From positions 45,744 to 109,743 of the forward strand of contig QCKL01000003.1 in assembly GCA_003215355.1 (NCBI GenBank): 64,000 nucleotides of DNA, read 5' to 3'. The notes below the pieces were generated by a model that saw only the letters and a program-made list of their open reading frames with translations, was not told the origin of the DNA and made no database searches. The translations under genes were made by a program, and so were the position numbers. The stretch's first letter is position 1. Every line of letters starts with the position of its first letter. Positions 1 to 8,998 of the stretch are shown one piece after another. Source of the DNA: Prochlorococcus sp. AG-409-O23. GTDB taxonomy: Bacteria; Cyanobacteriota; Cyanobacteriia; PCC-6307; Cyanobiaceae.

Positions 1-363
1 TCAGTAATTAATCCACTAGACCCCTCTAGTCGCTCTGCACTTGTTGTGGCTGGATTTCTGCTTGTTGTTGCAATCCTTGGAAAGATTGCTGCCGGCTGGT
101 CTTTCATGATTGATAAGCCCACCGATCGTTTGGTTGTTGGACTAGGAATGATGCCCCGTGGTGAAGTGGGTCTAATTTTTCTTGGCTTAGGAACAAGTGC
201 TGGCTTGCTTACCCCTTCACTGGAGGCAGCAATTTTGTTGATGGTTATCGGGACCACTTTCCTTGCACCAGTTCTGCTTAGAGTTGTCCTAAAAGATAAA
301 ACCCCTGGTGGCGGGAATTCCATCCCCGATGAGGTGGCTGCTAATCCAGTTGGGCTGGTATAG
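1..363 (+). CDS. Na+/H+ antiporter, C-terminal part (5' end outside window)
   Basis: The reading frame is open from the first base to the TAG at 361-363 and gives about 120 residues. They form at least three hydrophobic segments, with the motif GMMPRGEVGLIFLG near residue 50; that motif resembles the last transmembrane region of CPA2-type (NapA/KefB) sodium-proton exchangers. The polar tail after the last helix is short, with no TrkA-N or other regulatory domain. The protein would act in the cytoplasmic or thylakoid membrane in Na+/pH homeostasis (family knowledge). Ion specificity cannot be judged from this fragment. Confidence 0.8.
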   Translation, partial: SVINPLDPSSRSALVVAGFLLVVAILGKIAAGWSFMIDKPTDRLVVGLGMMPRGEVGLIFLGLGTSAGLLTPSLEAAILLMVIGTTFLAPVLLRVVLKDKTPGGGNSIPDEVAANPVGLV

Positions 364-493
364 ATGTTTCGTTTTTTTGGGGGGGCTCATGCTTATCTGA
401 AAGAAGAGATAACTTTTTGAGCAATCTTTGATCAGCAGTTTTATATATAGATGATTAGCATCTTCTCTCTCTTTATCTTGCGCCTCAGTTTTG

Positions 494-1408
494 ATGTCTG
501 ATTCAGCTGCAGCGCCTAATGCTCCCTGGAGCTATCTAGGTCATGACGTTTTTAGCGTTAGTAGTCGCCCTCTTGATCATGATGATGGTCAAATTAATAG
601 CAAGGGCCCAGCTCTGCTTTTAGTACATGGCTTTGGAGCCTCAACGGATCATTGGCGGTTCAATATCCCAGTTATTTCTCGTACTCATGAGGTGCATGCC
701 TTGGATCTGCTTGGTTTTGGTCGAAGTGCCAAACCATCGGATTTAAATTATGGAGGGGAGCTTTGGCGCAAACAGTTGGTCGCTTATGTAAATGAACGTA
801 TCGGCCGCCCTACTGTTTTAGTTGGTAATTCCTTAGGAGGTTATGCAGCTTTAGCTGCTGGTGCAGATCTTGGTAAAGATGCTGCTGGGGTTGTTTTGCT
901 TAATGCAGCAGGTTATTTCAGTGATTCGACTAAGAGGACTACTACAAAGGGTTTGTTGGCGAGCATTCGACAGAAAATTGGGGGTCCTTTAAGAGACCCT
1001 TTTCATCAGAGACTAATTTTTGAGTATTTGAGGAACCCTTTCATTATTCGGAGAACTCTCAATCAGGTTTATATAGATAGCACCAATGTTGATGATGCTT
1101 TAGTGGATGCCATTAGAAGACCATCCTTAGATCAAGGGGCTTTTGGGGTTTTTCGAAGTGTTTTTAGTGGAAATGGGCGTCTTCATGGTCAGCCTTTAGA
1201 TGAGCTTTTCGCTGAGTTAGACGCACCATTGCTTTTGCTATGGGGCAACCTTGACCCTTGGATGAATGCTGTAGGAAAACGTGCAAGTTTTAAGCGTTAT
1301 GCACCTGCTAACACAACTGAGGTCGTCTTAAATGCAGGGCATTGCCCCCATGATGAAATACCAGATCAAGTGAACTCGCATCTATTGGAGTGGTTGCAAG
1401 CTTCCTGA
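494..1408 (+). CDS. alpha/beta-fold hydrolase
   Basis: This 304-residue protein has the full alpha/beta hydrolase signature: oxyanion loop HGFG at about residues 45-48, nucleophile elbow GNSLGG with Ser113, acid Asp254 in WGNLDPW, and His283 in NAGHCPH. ATG 494 is preferred over a TTG one codon earlier. It resembles the cyanobacterial and plastid group that includes pheophytinase and chlorophyll dephytylase relatives, so the substrate may be a chlorophyll or lipid ester, but this is inference. There is no signal peptide. It stands alone between the antiporter and the mutarotase genes. Confidence 0.8.
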   Translation: MSDSAAAPNAPWSYLGHDVFSVSSRPLDHDDGQINSKGPALLLVHGFGASTDHWRFNIPVISRTHEVHALDLLGFGRSAKPSDLNYGGELWRKQLVAYVNERIGRPTVLVGNSLGGYAALAAGADLGKDAAGVVLLNAAGYFSDSTKRTTTKGLLASIRQKIGGPLRDPFHQRLIFEYLRNPFIIRRTLNQVYIDSTNVDDALVDAIRRPSLDQGAFGVFRSVFSGNGRLHGQPLDELFAELDAPLLLLWGNLDPWMNAVGKRASFKRYAPANTTEVVLNAGHCPHDEIPDQVNSHLLEWLQAS

Positions 1409-1467
1409 TTTATTTGACTGCAGTTATTTATATCTAATCACAAGAAGATTGATTTCACGTTGTAACT

Positions 1468-2325
1468 ATGGCCAGCACACTTATTCAGAGATCCAGCCCT
1501 TACCCACATTGGGAATTCATTCAGCAGTCCACTGGGGATCGTTTACGAATAGTGCCTGATCGAGGTGGCCTTGTCAGCGAGTGGCTTTGTAATGGTAGAG
1601 AAATGCTTTATCTAGATAAGTTGCGATTTGCAGACTTGTCAAAAAGTGTTCGAGGTGGAATCCCGATTTTGTTCCCAATTTGCGGGAACTTACCATCGGA
1701 TTTGCTGAGATTAGATATTGGACAATTTAGATTAAAGCAGCATGGATTTGCAAGAGATTCGCGATGGAAATTGGACTTGTTAGATGATCATTCTGGTGTC
1801 CTTCTTAGCCTTAGGGAGACTGCAACCACTCTGCAACTTTTCCCTTTTTATTTTCTATTAGAGATGGTTGTTAGACCACTTATGAATGAACTTTATATCC
1901 AAATTATTATCCATAATAATGGCCATGAGAGTATGCCATATAGCTTTGGGCTTCATCCTTATTTTCTCGTAAAAGATCTCTCTAGAGCTCGTATTGAAGG
2001 CTTGCCTCAAACTTGCTTTGACCATTTGAAAATGGTGGAAGTTTCCACATCTTCCGAATTAGCTTGTTTAGAAAAGGGAGTCGACTTCCTTTCGAATCCA
2101 TCGGGTCCAGTAACTCTTTTTGATGAGGTAGATGGGACTCGCCTTGCTCTTCATCAAAAAGAGCCGCTTAACCCAACTGTTGTTTGGACTGATCCTCCTA
2201 GGCAGATGGTTTGCTTGGAACCATGGACAGCTCCAAGGAATTCATTATTGACTGGCATTAGAAAACTCATGCTTAAGGCAGGGGAGAAGCAAATTCTTCA
2301 ATGTAGTTTTAAAGTCGATAATTAA
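1468..2325 (+). CDS. aldose 1-epimerase / hexose-6-phosphate mutarotase family protein
   Basis: The 285-residue protein belongs to the galactose-mutarotase-like beta-sandwich superfamily. Typical elements are RGGIP at about 62-66, HGFAR at 92-96, the catalytic His163 in GLHPYF and the catalytic-base Glu251 in CLEPWTAPRNS. The last motif and the RGGIP element fit the YeaD-type branch, which interconverts anomers of glucose-6-phosphate or related sugars in the cytosol (family knowledge). The 3' end overlaps the convergent glcE gene by 4 bp. Substrate is not determinable here. Confidence 0.8.
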   Translation: MASTLIQRSSPYPHWEFIQQSTGDRLRIVPDRGGLVSEWLCNGREMLYLDKLRFADLSKSVRGGIPILFPICGNLPSDLLRLDIGQFRLKQHGFARDSRWKLDLLDDHSGVLLSLRETATTLQLFPFYFLLEMVVRPLMNELYIQIIIHNNGHESMPYSFGLHPYFLVKDLSRARIEGLPQTCFDHLKMVEVSTSSELACLEKGVDFLSNPSGPVTLFDEVDGTRLALHQKEPLNPTVVWTDPPRQMVCLEPWTAPRNSLLTGIRKLMLKAGEKQILQCSFKVDN

Positions 2326-3542
2326 CCACGAATTCCAGGCAGTCTTCCTAGTGCCAGTTGTCCTTTGGGATCAAATTGTGACTTGACGGCTTCAATAAGT
2401 GGTTTTGAATTTGCGTCGAACCAAGCAGGCAATCTTTTCAATGTTGTAGTTGGCTGATTGAGCAGAGTTAATTGGCCATTAAGCTCGATCACCCTCTTGC
2501 GAAGATTGTCAATTTTTCTTGTGCAGTCTTCTTGTATTGAATTAGCATTTTCATGCCACACATCTCCTACTCCAATTCCTGCGCTAAGTCGCCAATCGCA
2601 ATAAGGCATTGATATAGCCTCTTCACTTTTTATTAGATTGAAAATTTGTGCTGGTGGGAGGCTCACACGCATCAACCAATATTCTTTATGTAATATATCT
2701 TCAGGCCATTTAGGAGATTTGAGAGGATTTTGTAATCCATTATCAATGCTAACTAAGTTATGCTTTCCAGCAAGAATCTCAATAATTTTCAATTGATCAT
2801 TTATCGCTTGCGTATTAATACTTGCTAGCCCAATTTCTAAATTCCATTTATTCGCTGGATTGCAGACCCAATCAAAGAATTCTGGTGAGAGACTTGTTTT
2901 AATTATTTCAGATCTAAATGTTTCCATATCTTGGAGAGAGCCTTCAATAGCTAGAAAACGATGGAATTTTCTTATTGGTTGTGTTCTTAGAGTTAGTTGG
3001 GTTATAAGTCCAAGACTCCCCCAACTTCCACATAGAAGTCGCATGAGGTCATATCCAGCTACGTTCTTCACGACCTTGCCCCCAGCATTTGCAGATATCC
3101 CGTCACTGCGAATTAATCCAATACCAATCAACTGATCTCTTATTCCCATATATCTCTGTCGCAAACTGCCAGAAAGACCTCTTGCAATTAAGCCTCCAAT
3201 AGTCCCAGTACTTGAGGCCTGTGTGTTTGGTTGACTGCCCCAAGGCCAATCGATTGGGAGCCATTGTTTGTGTTCTGCTAGAGCTGATTGAAGATCTGAT
3301 AAGGGCATACCCGCTTCAACAGTGATAGTTAAATCATCGACAGCGTGATCAATTATTCGATTGAGGTTCCTAACACTTATAGATTTAGAGGTAGATAGGA
3401 CTTCAGGCCCCCAATTGATTCGACTTCCTAGGCCGCTTGGCAGCCAATGAGTCCCTTGATCATGGAGGCCTTTGACTAGCTCTGTGAGGTCTAGCTTTGT
3501 ATGCGGTGCCTCCGCAGATGTTATTTGGGATGGAGTTTCCAA
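2322..3542 (-). CDS. glcE: glycolate oxidase FAD-binding subunit GlcE
   Basis: This 406-residue protein carries a PCMH-type FAD-binding domain in its first half. Recognisable parts are ITVEAGMPL, the Gly-rich stretch TGTIGGLIARGLSG, and ANAGGKVVKNVAGYDLMRL, which is characteristic of GlcE. The C-terminal half is the cap domain and ends with KGQLALGRLPG. With GlcF it should belong to the glycolate dehydrogenase that turns 2-phosphoglycolate-derived glycolate into glyoxylate in photorespiration. Unlike the usual glcDEF operon, a gene on the opposite strand lies between glcE and glcF. No glcD is visible in the window. Confidence 0.88.
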   Translation of the reverse strand: METPSQITSAEAPHTKLDLTELVKGLHDQGTHWLPSGLGSRINWGPEVLSTSKSISVRNLNRIIDHAVDDLTITVEAGMPLSDLQSALAEHKQWLPIDWPWGSQPNTQASSTGTIGGLIARGLSGSLRQRYMGIRDQLIGIGLIRSDGISANAGGKVVKNVAGYDLMRLLCGSWGSLGLITQLTLRTQPIRKFHRFLAIEGSLQDMETFRSEIIKTSLSPEFFDWVCNPANKWNLEIGLASINTQAINDQLKIIEILAGKHNLVSIDNGLQNPLKSPKWPEDILHKEYWLMRVSLPPAQIFNLIKSEEAISMPYCDWRLSAGIGVGDVWHENANSIQEDCTRKIDNLRKRVIELNGQLTLLNQPTTTLKRLPAWFDANSKPLIEAVKSQFDPKGQLALGRLPGIRG

Positions 3543-3556
3543 GACACGATTGCGCT

Positions 3557-4912
3557 ATGAAGATTGTGGTTCTTGATGACGACCCGACGGGCTCCCAGAC
3601 GGTAAATGGTTGCTTGTTGATGCTTAGTTGGGAGGTCAATCTGCTCAGGCAGGGATTGAAGAATCCATCCCCACTTCTTTTTATTTTGGCGAATACCCGG
3701 GCTTTGATGCCTGTTGAAGCTGCGAGGAGAACTCGTGAAATATGCATTGCCTTGGGCAAGGCAATGCAAGCTGAAGGGATTAAACCTGGGGAGCTTCAGA
3801 TTGTTAGCCGTGGTGATTCCACGCTTAGAGGGCATGGAGTTCTTGAGCCACACGTGATCTCAGATGCATTGGGACCTTTTTCGGCGACCTTGCATGTTCC
3901 AGCTTTTTTTGAGGGGGGGCGCACCACTGTCAATGGCATTCATTTATTGAATGGAGTACCTGTTCACAAAACTGCTTTTGCAAAAGATCGTTTGTTTTCT
4001 TACACCACAAGTGATCTGGCTGAATGGCTTGAAATAAAGAGTGGAGGATTGATTACTCAAGAAAAGGTAAAAAGAATTTCTATTGCACAACTTGACTTGG
4101 CGGCTAATAGCAGTTCAGGGATGAGAACTCTGGAGGTTTGGCTGAGAGATTTAAAAAATAATGAAAATGTTGTTGTAGATGCTGAATGTTTTGAGCAATT
4201 GTCTGCTCTGGGAAAGGTAGTTAGAAATTTGGCTGGTGAAAAAAGATTCTTATTTCGATGTGCAGCAAGCATGCTGAATGGCTTGACAGCTGTGAAATCT
4301 AGCTTGATGAATGTGAATGATTTAGCGACCTTGCGACGTCGTGATCAACATGGTCGGGCATTGCCTGGGATGGTAATGGTTGGCTCACATGTTCCACTTG
4401 CCGATGAACAGCTGCGCTGCTTATTAACTCAACCCAATTGCAAGGGGGTTGAGTTGAAGGCATCTGAGCTGGCTCGGGGGATTGATGCTGGGTTTCATGA
4501 TTGGCTTCTGACTGATCTCGAAAAACTATGCCTTGATGAAATGTTTGAGATCTTGGCAAGTGGATTGACTCCAGTGCTCTATAGCAGTCGAGGTGAGTTG
4601 TTGTTCTCATCTACAAAAGATCGCCTGAACTTTGGGATGCATTTATCCAAGTTGATGGCACGTCTTGCATATGCTTTATCTCCAAAGTTGGGTTACTTAA
4701 TTAGCAAAGGCGGGATTACAACCCACACACTTTTGCAGGAGGGTTTTGGTGTAGAAGTAGTGAAGTTGGAAGGTCAAATCTTGCCTGGCTTATCTGTTGT
4801 AATACCCTCTTCTAAAAGGTGTTCTAAAGATCTTCCTATTGTTACCTTCCCTGGCAATTTGGGAGATGTTGAATCTTTATTAGAGGCTTGGCGGCTTATG
4901 GAGTCCTGCTGA
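3557..4912 (+). CDS. four-carbon acid sugar kinase-like protein (DUF1537 family)
   Basis: A 451-residue protein starting at ATG 3557 (MKIVVLDDDPTGSQ). The N-terminal DDDPTGSQT motif, SRGDSTLRGH at about 80-90 and a C-terminal nucleotide-binding half with SKGGITTHTLL match the DUF1537/OtnK kinase family, which phosphorylates four-carbon sugar acids (family knowledge). An upstream in-frame ATG at 3497 would run into glcE and lacks family support. The gene diverges from glcE by 14 bp and its last 33 bp overlap convergent glcF. The position between two glycolate oxidase genes suggests a link with organic-acid metabolism, which is inference; the substrate is unknown. Confidence 0.78.
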   Translation: MKIVVLDDDPTGSQTVNGCLLMLSWEVNLLRQGLKNPSPLLFILANTRALMPVEAARRTREICIALGKAMQAEGIKPGELQIVSRGDSTLRGHGVLEPHVISDALGPFSATLHVPAFFEGGRTTVNGIHLLNGVPVHKTAFAKDRLFSYTTSDLAEWLEIKSGGLITQEKVKRISIAQLDLAANSSSGMRTLEVWLRDLKNNENVVVDAECFEQLSALGKVVRNLAGEKRFLFRCAASMLNGLTAVKSSLMNVNDLATLRRRDQHGRALPGMVMVGSHVPLADEQLRCLLTQPNCKGVELKASELARGIDAGFHDWLLTDLEKLCLDEMFEILASGLTPVLYSSRGELLFSSTKDRLNFGMHLSKLMARLAYALSPKLGYLISKGGITTHTLLQEGFGVEVVKLEGQILPGLSVVIPSSKRCSKDLPIVTFPGNLGDVESLLEAWRLMESC

Positions 4913-6253
4913 ATGCGCAAGAATTTCGATTGGATGAGCTACTGGTAATTCATTATTCAAATGCTTTCTCAACTGAAGAGTACAGCCGATATTTCCGCTG
5001 GCTATGAGTTTTGCTTCTGTTCTTTTCAAGTTTTCTACTTTAATCTTGCCTAGCTCAGATGCGGTCTCTGGCTGAACCAGGTTGTAAATACCCGCACTCC
5101 CACAACAAATACCTGCTTCATTGGGCTCCTTAAGCTTTAGGTATGGAATAACTCCTAAAAGTTCTCTTGGTTGAGTCGCAATCCCTTGGCCATGAATCAT
5201 GTGACATGCGTCGTGATAAACAACCTCTAATGGATTTCCTATTTCCGCTATTTGTCCATCAGGATGGCTAAGCGGTTGAAGCTTGTTGAGAAACTCATCG
5301 CTTAGTCCTCGAGCAATCAAGAATTCATGGACATCTGTGACTGGAGCGTCAAAGTTACCTCCATTAGCCACAAATTTTTTGTATTCCTTCATGGTGTGAC
5401 CACAGCCAGAGGCAGCTACAACTATTGCTTCCAATGGTTCAGCTCCTCCAGGGCGACCCTTGCCTATTACAGAGCGAAAGCTATTGACTAGTGCTGTTGC
5501 AAGCTGACGGGTTTGTTGAAGGTCACCCTGGTGATGAGTCACTGCACCACAACAGCCTTGATTTGGTGGAATTACAACTTCGAATCCATTGGCTTGGAGC
5601 ACAGCAATGGTTGCTTTGTTCACGCTTGGGTCGAAGCACCTTTGTACACAACCCAGCACGAAGCCCACTTTCCCACGCCTTTTACCTTTTGCTGGATTTA
5701 GAACCTTCCATTCGTCAATGAAGCTTTCTTTTGAAAGTGGAGGTAGAAGTGATTCCATAGCCTCGAGTTGAGGGCCTAGGAGACCAGTTAGCTTTGATAG
5801 ACGAGCCGCTTTTTGCAATGGTGTTCCTGCATAGCCTCTTAAAGATTGCAGGATGATTCTTAGTCTTCTTGGGTAAGGAAGAACCCATAAGAGAGCCTTA
5901 CGGAATAAATTCTGACAAGAGGAGCGAAGTCCTGGCTTATTTAGTTTTGGCCTTGTGGCTTCGATGAGTTCGTCATATCGCACACCTGATGGACATGCAC
6001 TCACACAAGCGAAGCATCCAAGGCAGGTGTCGAAATGGCTGGCAATCGTGAGGTCCATTTCCAACTCTCCATTCTCTATAGCTTTCAGAGTATGGATACG
6101 CCCTCTTGGCGAATCCATTTCGGTGCCTAGCACCCTGTAACTTGCACAAGTAGGGAGACAAAAGCCACAGTGAACGCAGGGATCTATAACCCCCTTTGGT
6201 ATCCCTTGTTGGGTCAATTTCTTTGACTCGTTCGTGGTGCCATTAGACTTCAT
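4880..6253 (-). CDS. glcF: glycolate oxidase iron-sulfur subunit GlcF
   Basis: The 457-residue protein has two N-terminal [4Fe-4S] ferredoxin motifs, Cys26/29/32/36 (CVHCGFCLPTC) and Cys77/80/83/87 (CLGCFACVSACP). Two Cys-rich CCG domains follow, with the landmarks GCVQRC, NQGCCGA and EAGICCGSAG. This is the architecture of GlcF, the electron-transfer subunit of glycolate dehydrogenase. It should hand electrons from the GlcD/GlcE flavins to the quinone pool at the membrane. It lies on the same strand as glcE but is separated from it by the kinase-like gene, so the two are probably transcribed separately. Confidence 0.9.
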   Translation of the reverse strand: MKSNGTTNESKKLTQQGIPKGVIDPCVHCGFCLPTCASYRVLGTEMDSPRGRIHTLKAIENGELEMDLTIASHFDTCLGCFACVSACPSGVRYDELIEATRPKLNKPGLRSSCQNLFRKALLWVLPYPRRLRIILQSLRGYAGTPLQKAARLSKLTGLLGPQLEAMESLLPPLSKESFIDEWKVLNPAKGKRRGKVGFVLGCVQRCFDPSVNKATIAVLQANGFEVVIPPNQGCCGAVTHHQGDLQQTRQLATALVNSFRSVIGKGRPGGAEPLEAIVVAASGCGHTMKEYKKFVANGGNFDAPVTDVHEFLIARGLSDEFLNKLQPLSHPDGQIAEIGNPLEVVYHDACHMIHGQGIATQPRELLGVIPYLKLKEPNEAGICCGSAGIYNLVQPETASELGKIKVENLKRTEAKLIASGNIGCTLQLRKHLNNELPVAHPIEILAHSAGLHKPPSL

Positions 6254-6459
6254 AACTTCACTCTTACAAAATAGATTAGAATGTAGATACTTGAAAAAAT
6301 AGTGATGACGTAGTTAGTCAGAGATCAATGTCTGATGATTTTATTTGACGAGGACAGGAGGACTTCTCTTGCCTTTAGGTTTTAATTTTAGTAAATAAGA
6401 ATGATTATTTAAAGTTCACTTTAAGCTTGTATAAGCTTCTATATAAAACTTTTATAGAT
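6254..6459. other. AT-rich intergenic spacer between glcF and icd
   Basis: About 200 bp without a convincing ORF, tRNA-like structure or strong hairpin. It should hold the glcF promoter and the end of icd. Confidence 0.4.
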
Positions 6460-7884
6460 TTAGAAGCGCTCAATCACAGCTTCTGCGAATCCGCTACAAG
6501 TTAAAGGATCAACCATTGGTTCCATAAGTCGTGCCAAGTCATAAGTCACATGTTTATCTGAAATGGAACGACTTATCCCTTTTGTGATTAGGTTGGCGGC
6601 CTCTTGCCACCCCAAAAATTCAAGCATCATTACTCCACTAAGTATTACTGAACCAGGATTTATTCGATTGAGGCCTGCATGCTTAGGGGCTGTTCCATGA
6701 GTGGCTTCAAATATTGCGGCTTTATCTCCAATATTTGCACCAGGGGCCATCCCTAGGCCTCCAACAACTGCTGCTGCTGCATCAGAAATATAATCTCCAT
6801 TGAGGTTTAGAGTCGCAAGGATTGAGTATTCTTGCGGTCTAGTTTGAATTTGTTGGAAAATACTGTCGGCAATTCTGTCGTCGATTAAAACCATTTCCTT
6901 CCACTTATGTTTCCCATGGCTTGGGCCTATTGAATCGATTACTCTTTTGACCTCTGTACAAATGACCTCTTTCTTTTCAGGAGTTAGAGACTCATATCCA
7001 GGATCTATCATCCGTGCATTCTTCTCAATACTTAGTTCTGGATTCTCATCGGAGTTACTAAGGATCCAACTTTCACGTTCAGTGATACACACATCACGAA
7101 ATTCACTAGTGGCTAATTCATATCCCCAATCTCTAAATGCACCCTCAGTGAACTTCATAATGTTCCCTTTATGAACGAGCGTTACATGCCTTTTCTTCCC
7201 TTCAAGCCTTAAAGCATGTTGTATTGCTTTGCGGATATGCCGCTGACTACCTTGTTTGCTTACAGGTTTAATGCCAAGACCCGAGAAACTTGGGATTTGA
7301 CGTTTGCCAAGCTTTCCATTCGCAGGAATAACCTCATTATTTAAGTAATTTAGTAATTGGATCCCAACCTTGTCGCTTGCTTCCCATTCAATCCCCATAT
7401 AAATATCTTCGGTATTTTCTCTGTAAACGATGACATCTAAGTCTTCTGGACGTTTGTGAGGACTTGGGGTCCCTGGGTAATACCTGCAAGGTCTGACGCA
7501 GGAATATAGATCAAAGATTTGGCGAAGAGCCACATTTAACGATCGAATACCTCCTCCTACTGGCGTAGTGAGCGGCCCCTTGATTGCGATCCCATATTTT
7601 CGAATTGCCTCCAGTGTGTCGTTAGGAAGGTATTGATAAGTCCCGTATAGCTCGCATGCTTCATCACCGGCATAAATCTTGAACCATTCGATACGGCGCT
7701 GTTCCCCATAGGCTTTTTTTACAGCAGCATCAAGGACTGTTTTTGTGGCAGGCCATATGTCCACTCCTGTGCCATCTCCGCGTATAAAGGGAATGATTGG
7801 GTCATTAGGCACTTCGGGATGACCGTTCACGAAGCGAATAGCAGTTCCCTGTTGTGGAGGAGTGAGCTTTTCGAAGTGTGCCAT
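6460..7884 (-). CDS. icd: NADP-dependent isocitrate dehydrogenase
   Basis: Isocitrate dehydrogenase makes 2-oxoglutarate, the carbon skeleton for ammonium assimilation in cyanobacteria. The start MAHFEKLTPPQQGT (ATG at 7884) gives 474 residues, the size typical of cyanobacterial Icd. A 31-residue upstream extension to 7977 has no family support. Visible signatures are FIRGDGTGVDIWPA, YRENTEDIYMGIEWEA, VHKGNIMKFTEGAFRDWGYE, LNGDYISDAAAAVVGGLG and ATHGTAPKHAG. No clear NtcA site was found by eye in the 135 bp between this start and the divergent GT2 gene. Confidence 0.94.
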   Translation of the reverse strand: MAHFEKLTPPQQGTAIRFVNGHPEVPNDPIIPFIRGDGTGVDIWPATKTVLDAAVKKAYGEQRRIEWFKIYAGDEACELYGTYQYLPNDTLEAIRKYGIAIKGPLTTPVGGGIRSLNVALRQIFDLYSCVRPCRYYPGTPSPHKRPEDLDVIVYRENTEDIYMGIEWEASDKVGIQLLNYLNNEVIPANGKLGKRQIPSFSGLGIKPVSKQGSQRHIRKAIQHALRLEGKKRHVTLVHKGNIMKFTEGAFRDWGYELATSEFRDVCITERESWILSNSDENPELSIEKNARMIDPGYESLTPEKKEVICTEVKRVIDSIGPSHGKHKWKEMVLIDDRIADSIFQQIQTRPQEYSILATLNLNGDYISDAAAAVVGGLGMAPGANIGDKAAIFEATHGTAPKHAGLNRINPGSVILSGVMMLEFLGWQEAANLITKGISRSISDKHVTYDLARLMEPMVDPLTCSGFAEAVIERF

Positions 7885-8019
7885 AAAGATTTTCGCAGCA
7901 ACAATTTGCCTGCAGGCGAGCCTATGACTTAGAGGTGTTTCACTGGTCCCTGATAGAGGCTTAGCGTGATATTGCAAAGGTTTTTTTAAGTCCAGTAGTT
8001 TTCTGTGTAGGAACTGTGA

Positions 8020-8997
8020 ATGAGTAATTCGTTACCTCGATCATCTGAAGAGCAATCTCAGATATGGGCTGTAGCAGCTTGTTTTAACGAAGAAGAGGTG
8101 ATTGGCAATTTTATTGAAAGATTGGTAGCACTCCCTGCAATAAGCCGATTGGTACTTGTGGATGATGGATCGAAAGACGGTACGGTGGCCAAGATTCGAG
8201 CTTGGCAAAACAAGTCCTTTTGTGATGAAGCCGATAAACCTGTCATCTTGCTTGAGTTAACAAGAAACTTCGGGAAAGAGGCTGCAATGCTTGCAGGATT
8301 AGATTATTCAGAAGGTAAATGTGATGCTGTTGTTTTAATAGATTCTGACCTCCAACATCCTCCTGAGCTCATTTCTCAAATGGTTGACTCTTGGGAAGAT
8401 GGGGCTGAAATAGTTACAGCTGTAAGAGAGGCTGAGGATGAGGAATCTCCATTAAAGATCGCAACTGCCGCTTGGTTTTACAAAATCTTCAATCGCATTG
8501 TTGATTCTATTCAGATTACAGAGGGTGCAGGTGACTATCGCTTACTAAGTGCACCAGTAGTTAGCGCATTAACTAAAATGAGAGAATTTAGTCGGTTCTC
8601 TAAAGGATTAGTCCCTTGGACTGGATATCATAGTGTTGAAATTAGTTATAAACGAATTGCGCGTGTTGCAGGTCATAGTTCATGGAGCCCCTTAAAATTG
8701 TGGAGTTATGCTTTAGATGGCCTGTTTTCATTCTCTGTCGTTCCTTTGAAAATATGGAGCTTGATAGGCTTGACTGTATCTGCACTGAGCTTTTTCTATG
8801 CACTATGGATAGTTTTCAGTACGGTGATTAATGGGGTTGATGTACCAGGTTATGCATCTTTGATTGTCACAACGTTATTCCTTGGCGGGATACAACTTAT
8901 TGGTATAGGTGTACTTGGAGATTATATTGGGAGGATTTATGTGGATACAAAGTCAAGGCCTCATTATTTTGTAAGATGTATTCATTCCCCTGATTGA
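8020..8997 (+). CDS. family 2 glycosyltransferase, DPM1/ArnC-like, membrane-bound
   Basis: A 325-residue GT-A glycosyltransferase. The nucleotide-sugar motif VLVDDGSKDGT is near residue 45, the metal-binding DSD of IDSDLQHPPE near residue 108, and two hydrophobic segments lie at about 238-260 and 270-300. This architecture matches polyprenyl-phosphate glycosyltransferases (GtrB, ArnC, DPM1 type), which load a sugar onto undecaprenyl phosphate at the cytoplasmic face. The convergent neighbour contains a GtrA-like flippase domain, which supports a role in lipid-linked sugar export. Sugar and final acceptor are unknown. Confidence 0.85.
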   Translation: MSNSLPRSSEEQSQIWAVAACFNEEEVIGNFIERLVALPAISRLVLVDDGSKDGTVAKIRAWQNKSFCDEADKPVILLELTRNFGKEAAMLAGLDYSEGKCDAVVLIDSDLQHPPELISQMVDSWEDGAEIVTAVREAEDEESPLKIATAAWFYKIFNRIVDSIQITEGAGDYRLLSAPVVSALTKMREFSRFSKGLVPWTGYHSVEISYKRIARVAGHSSWSPLKLWSYALDGLFSFSVVPLKIWSLIGLTVSALSFFYALWIVFSTVINGVDVPGYASLIVTTLFLGGIQLIGIGVLGDYIGRIYVDTKSRPHYFVRCIHSPD

Positions 8998-8998
8998 A

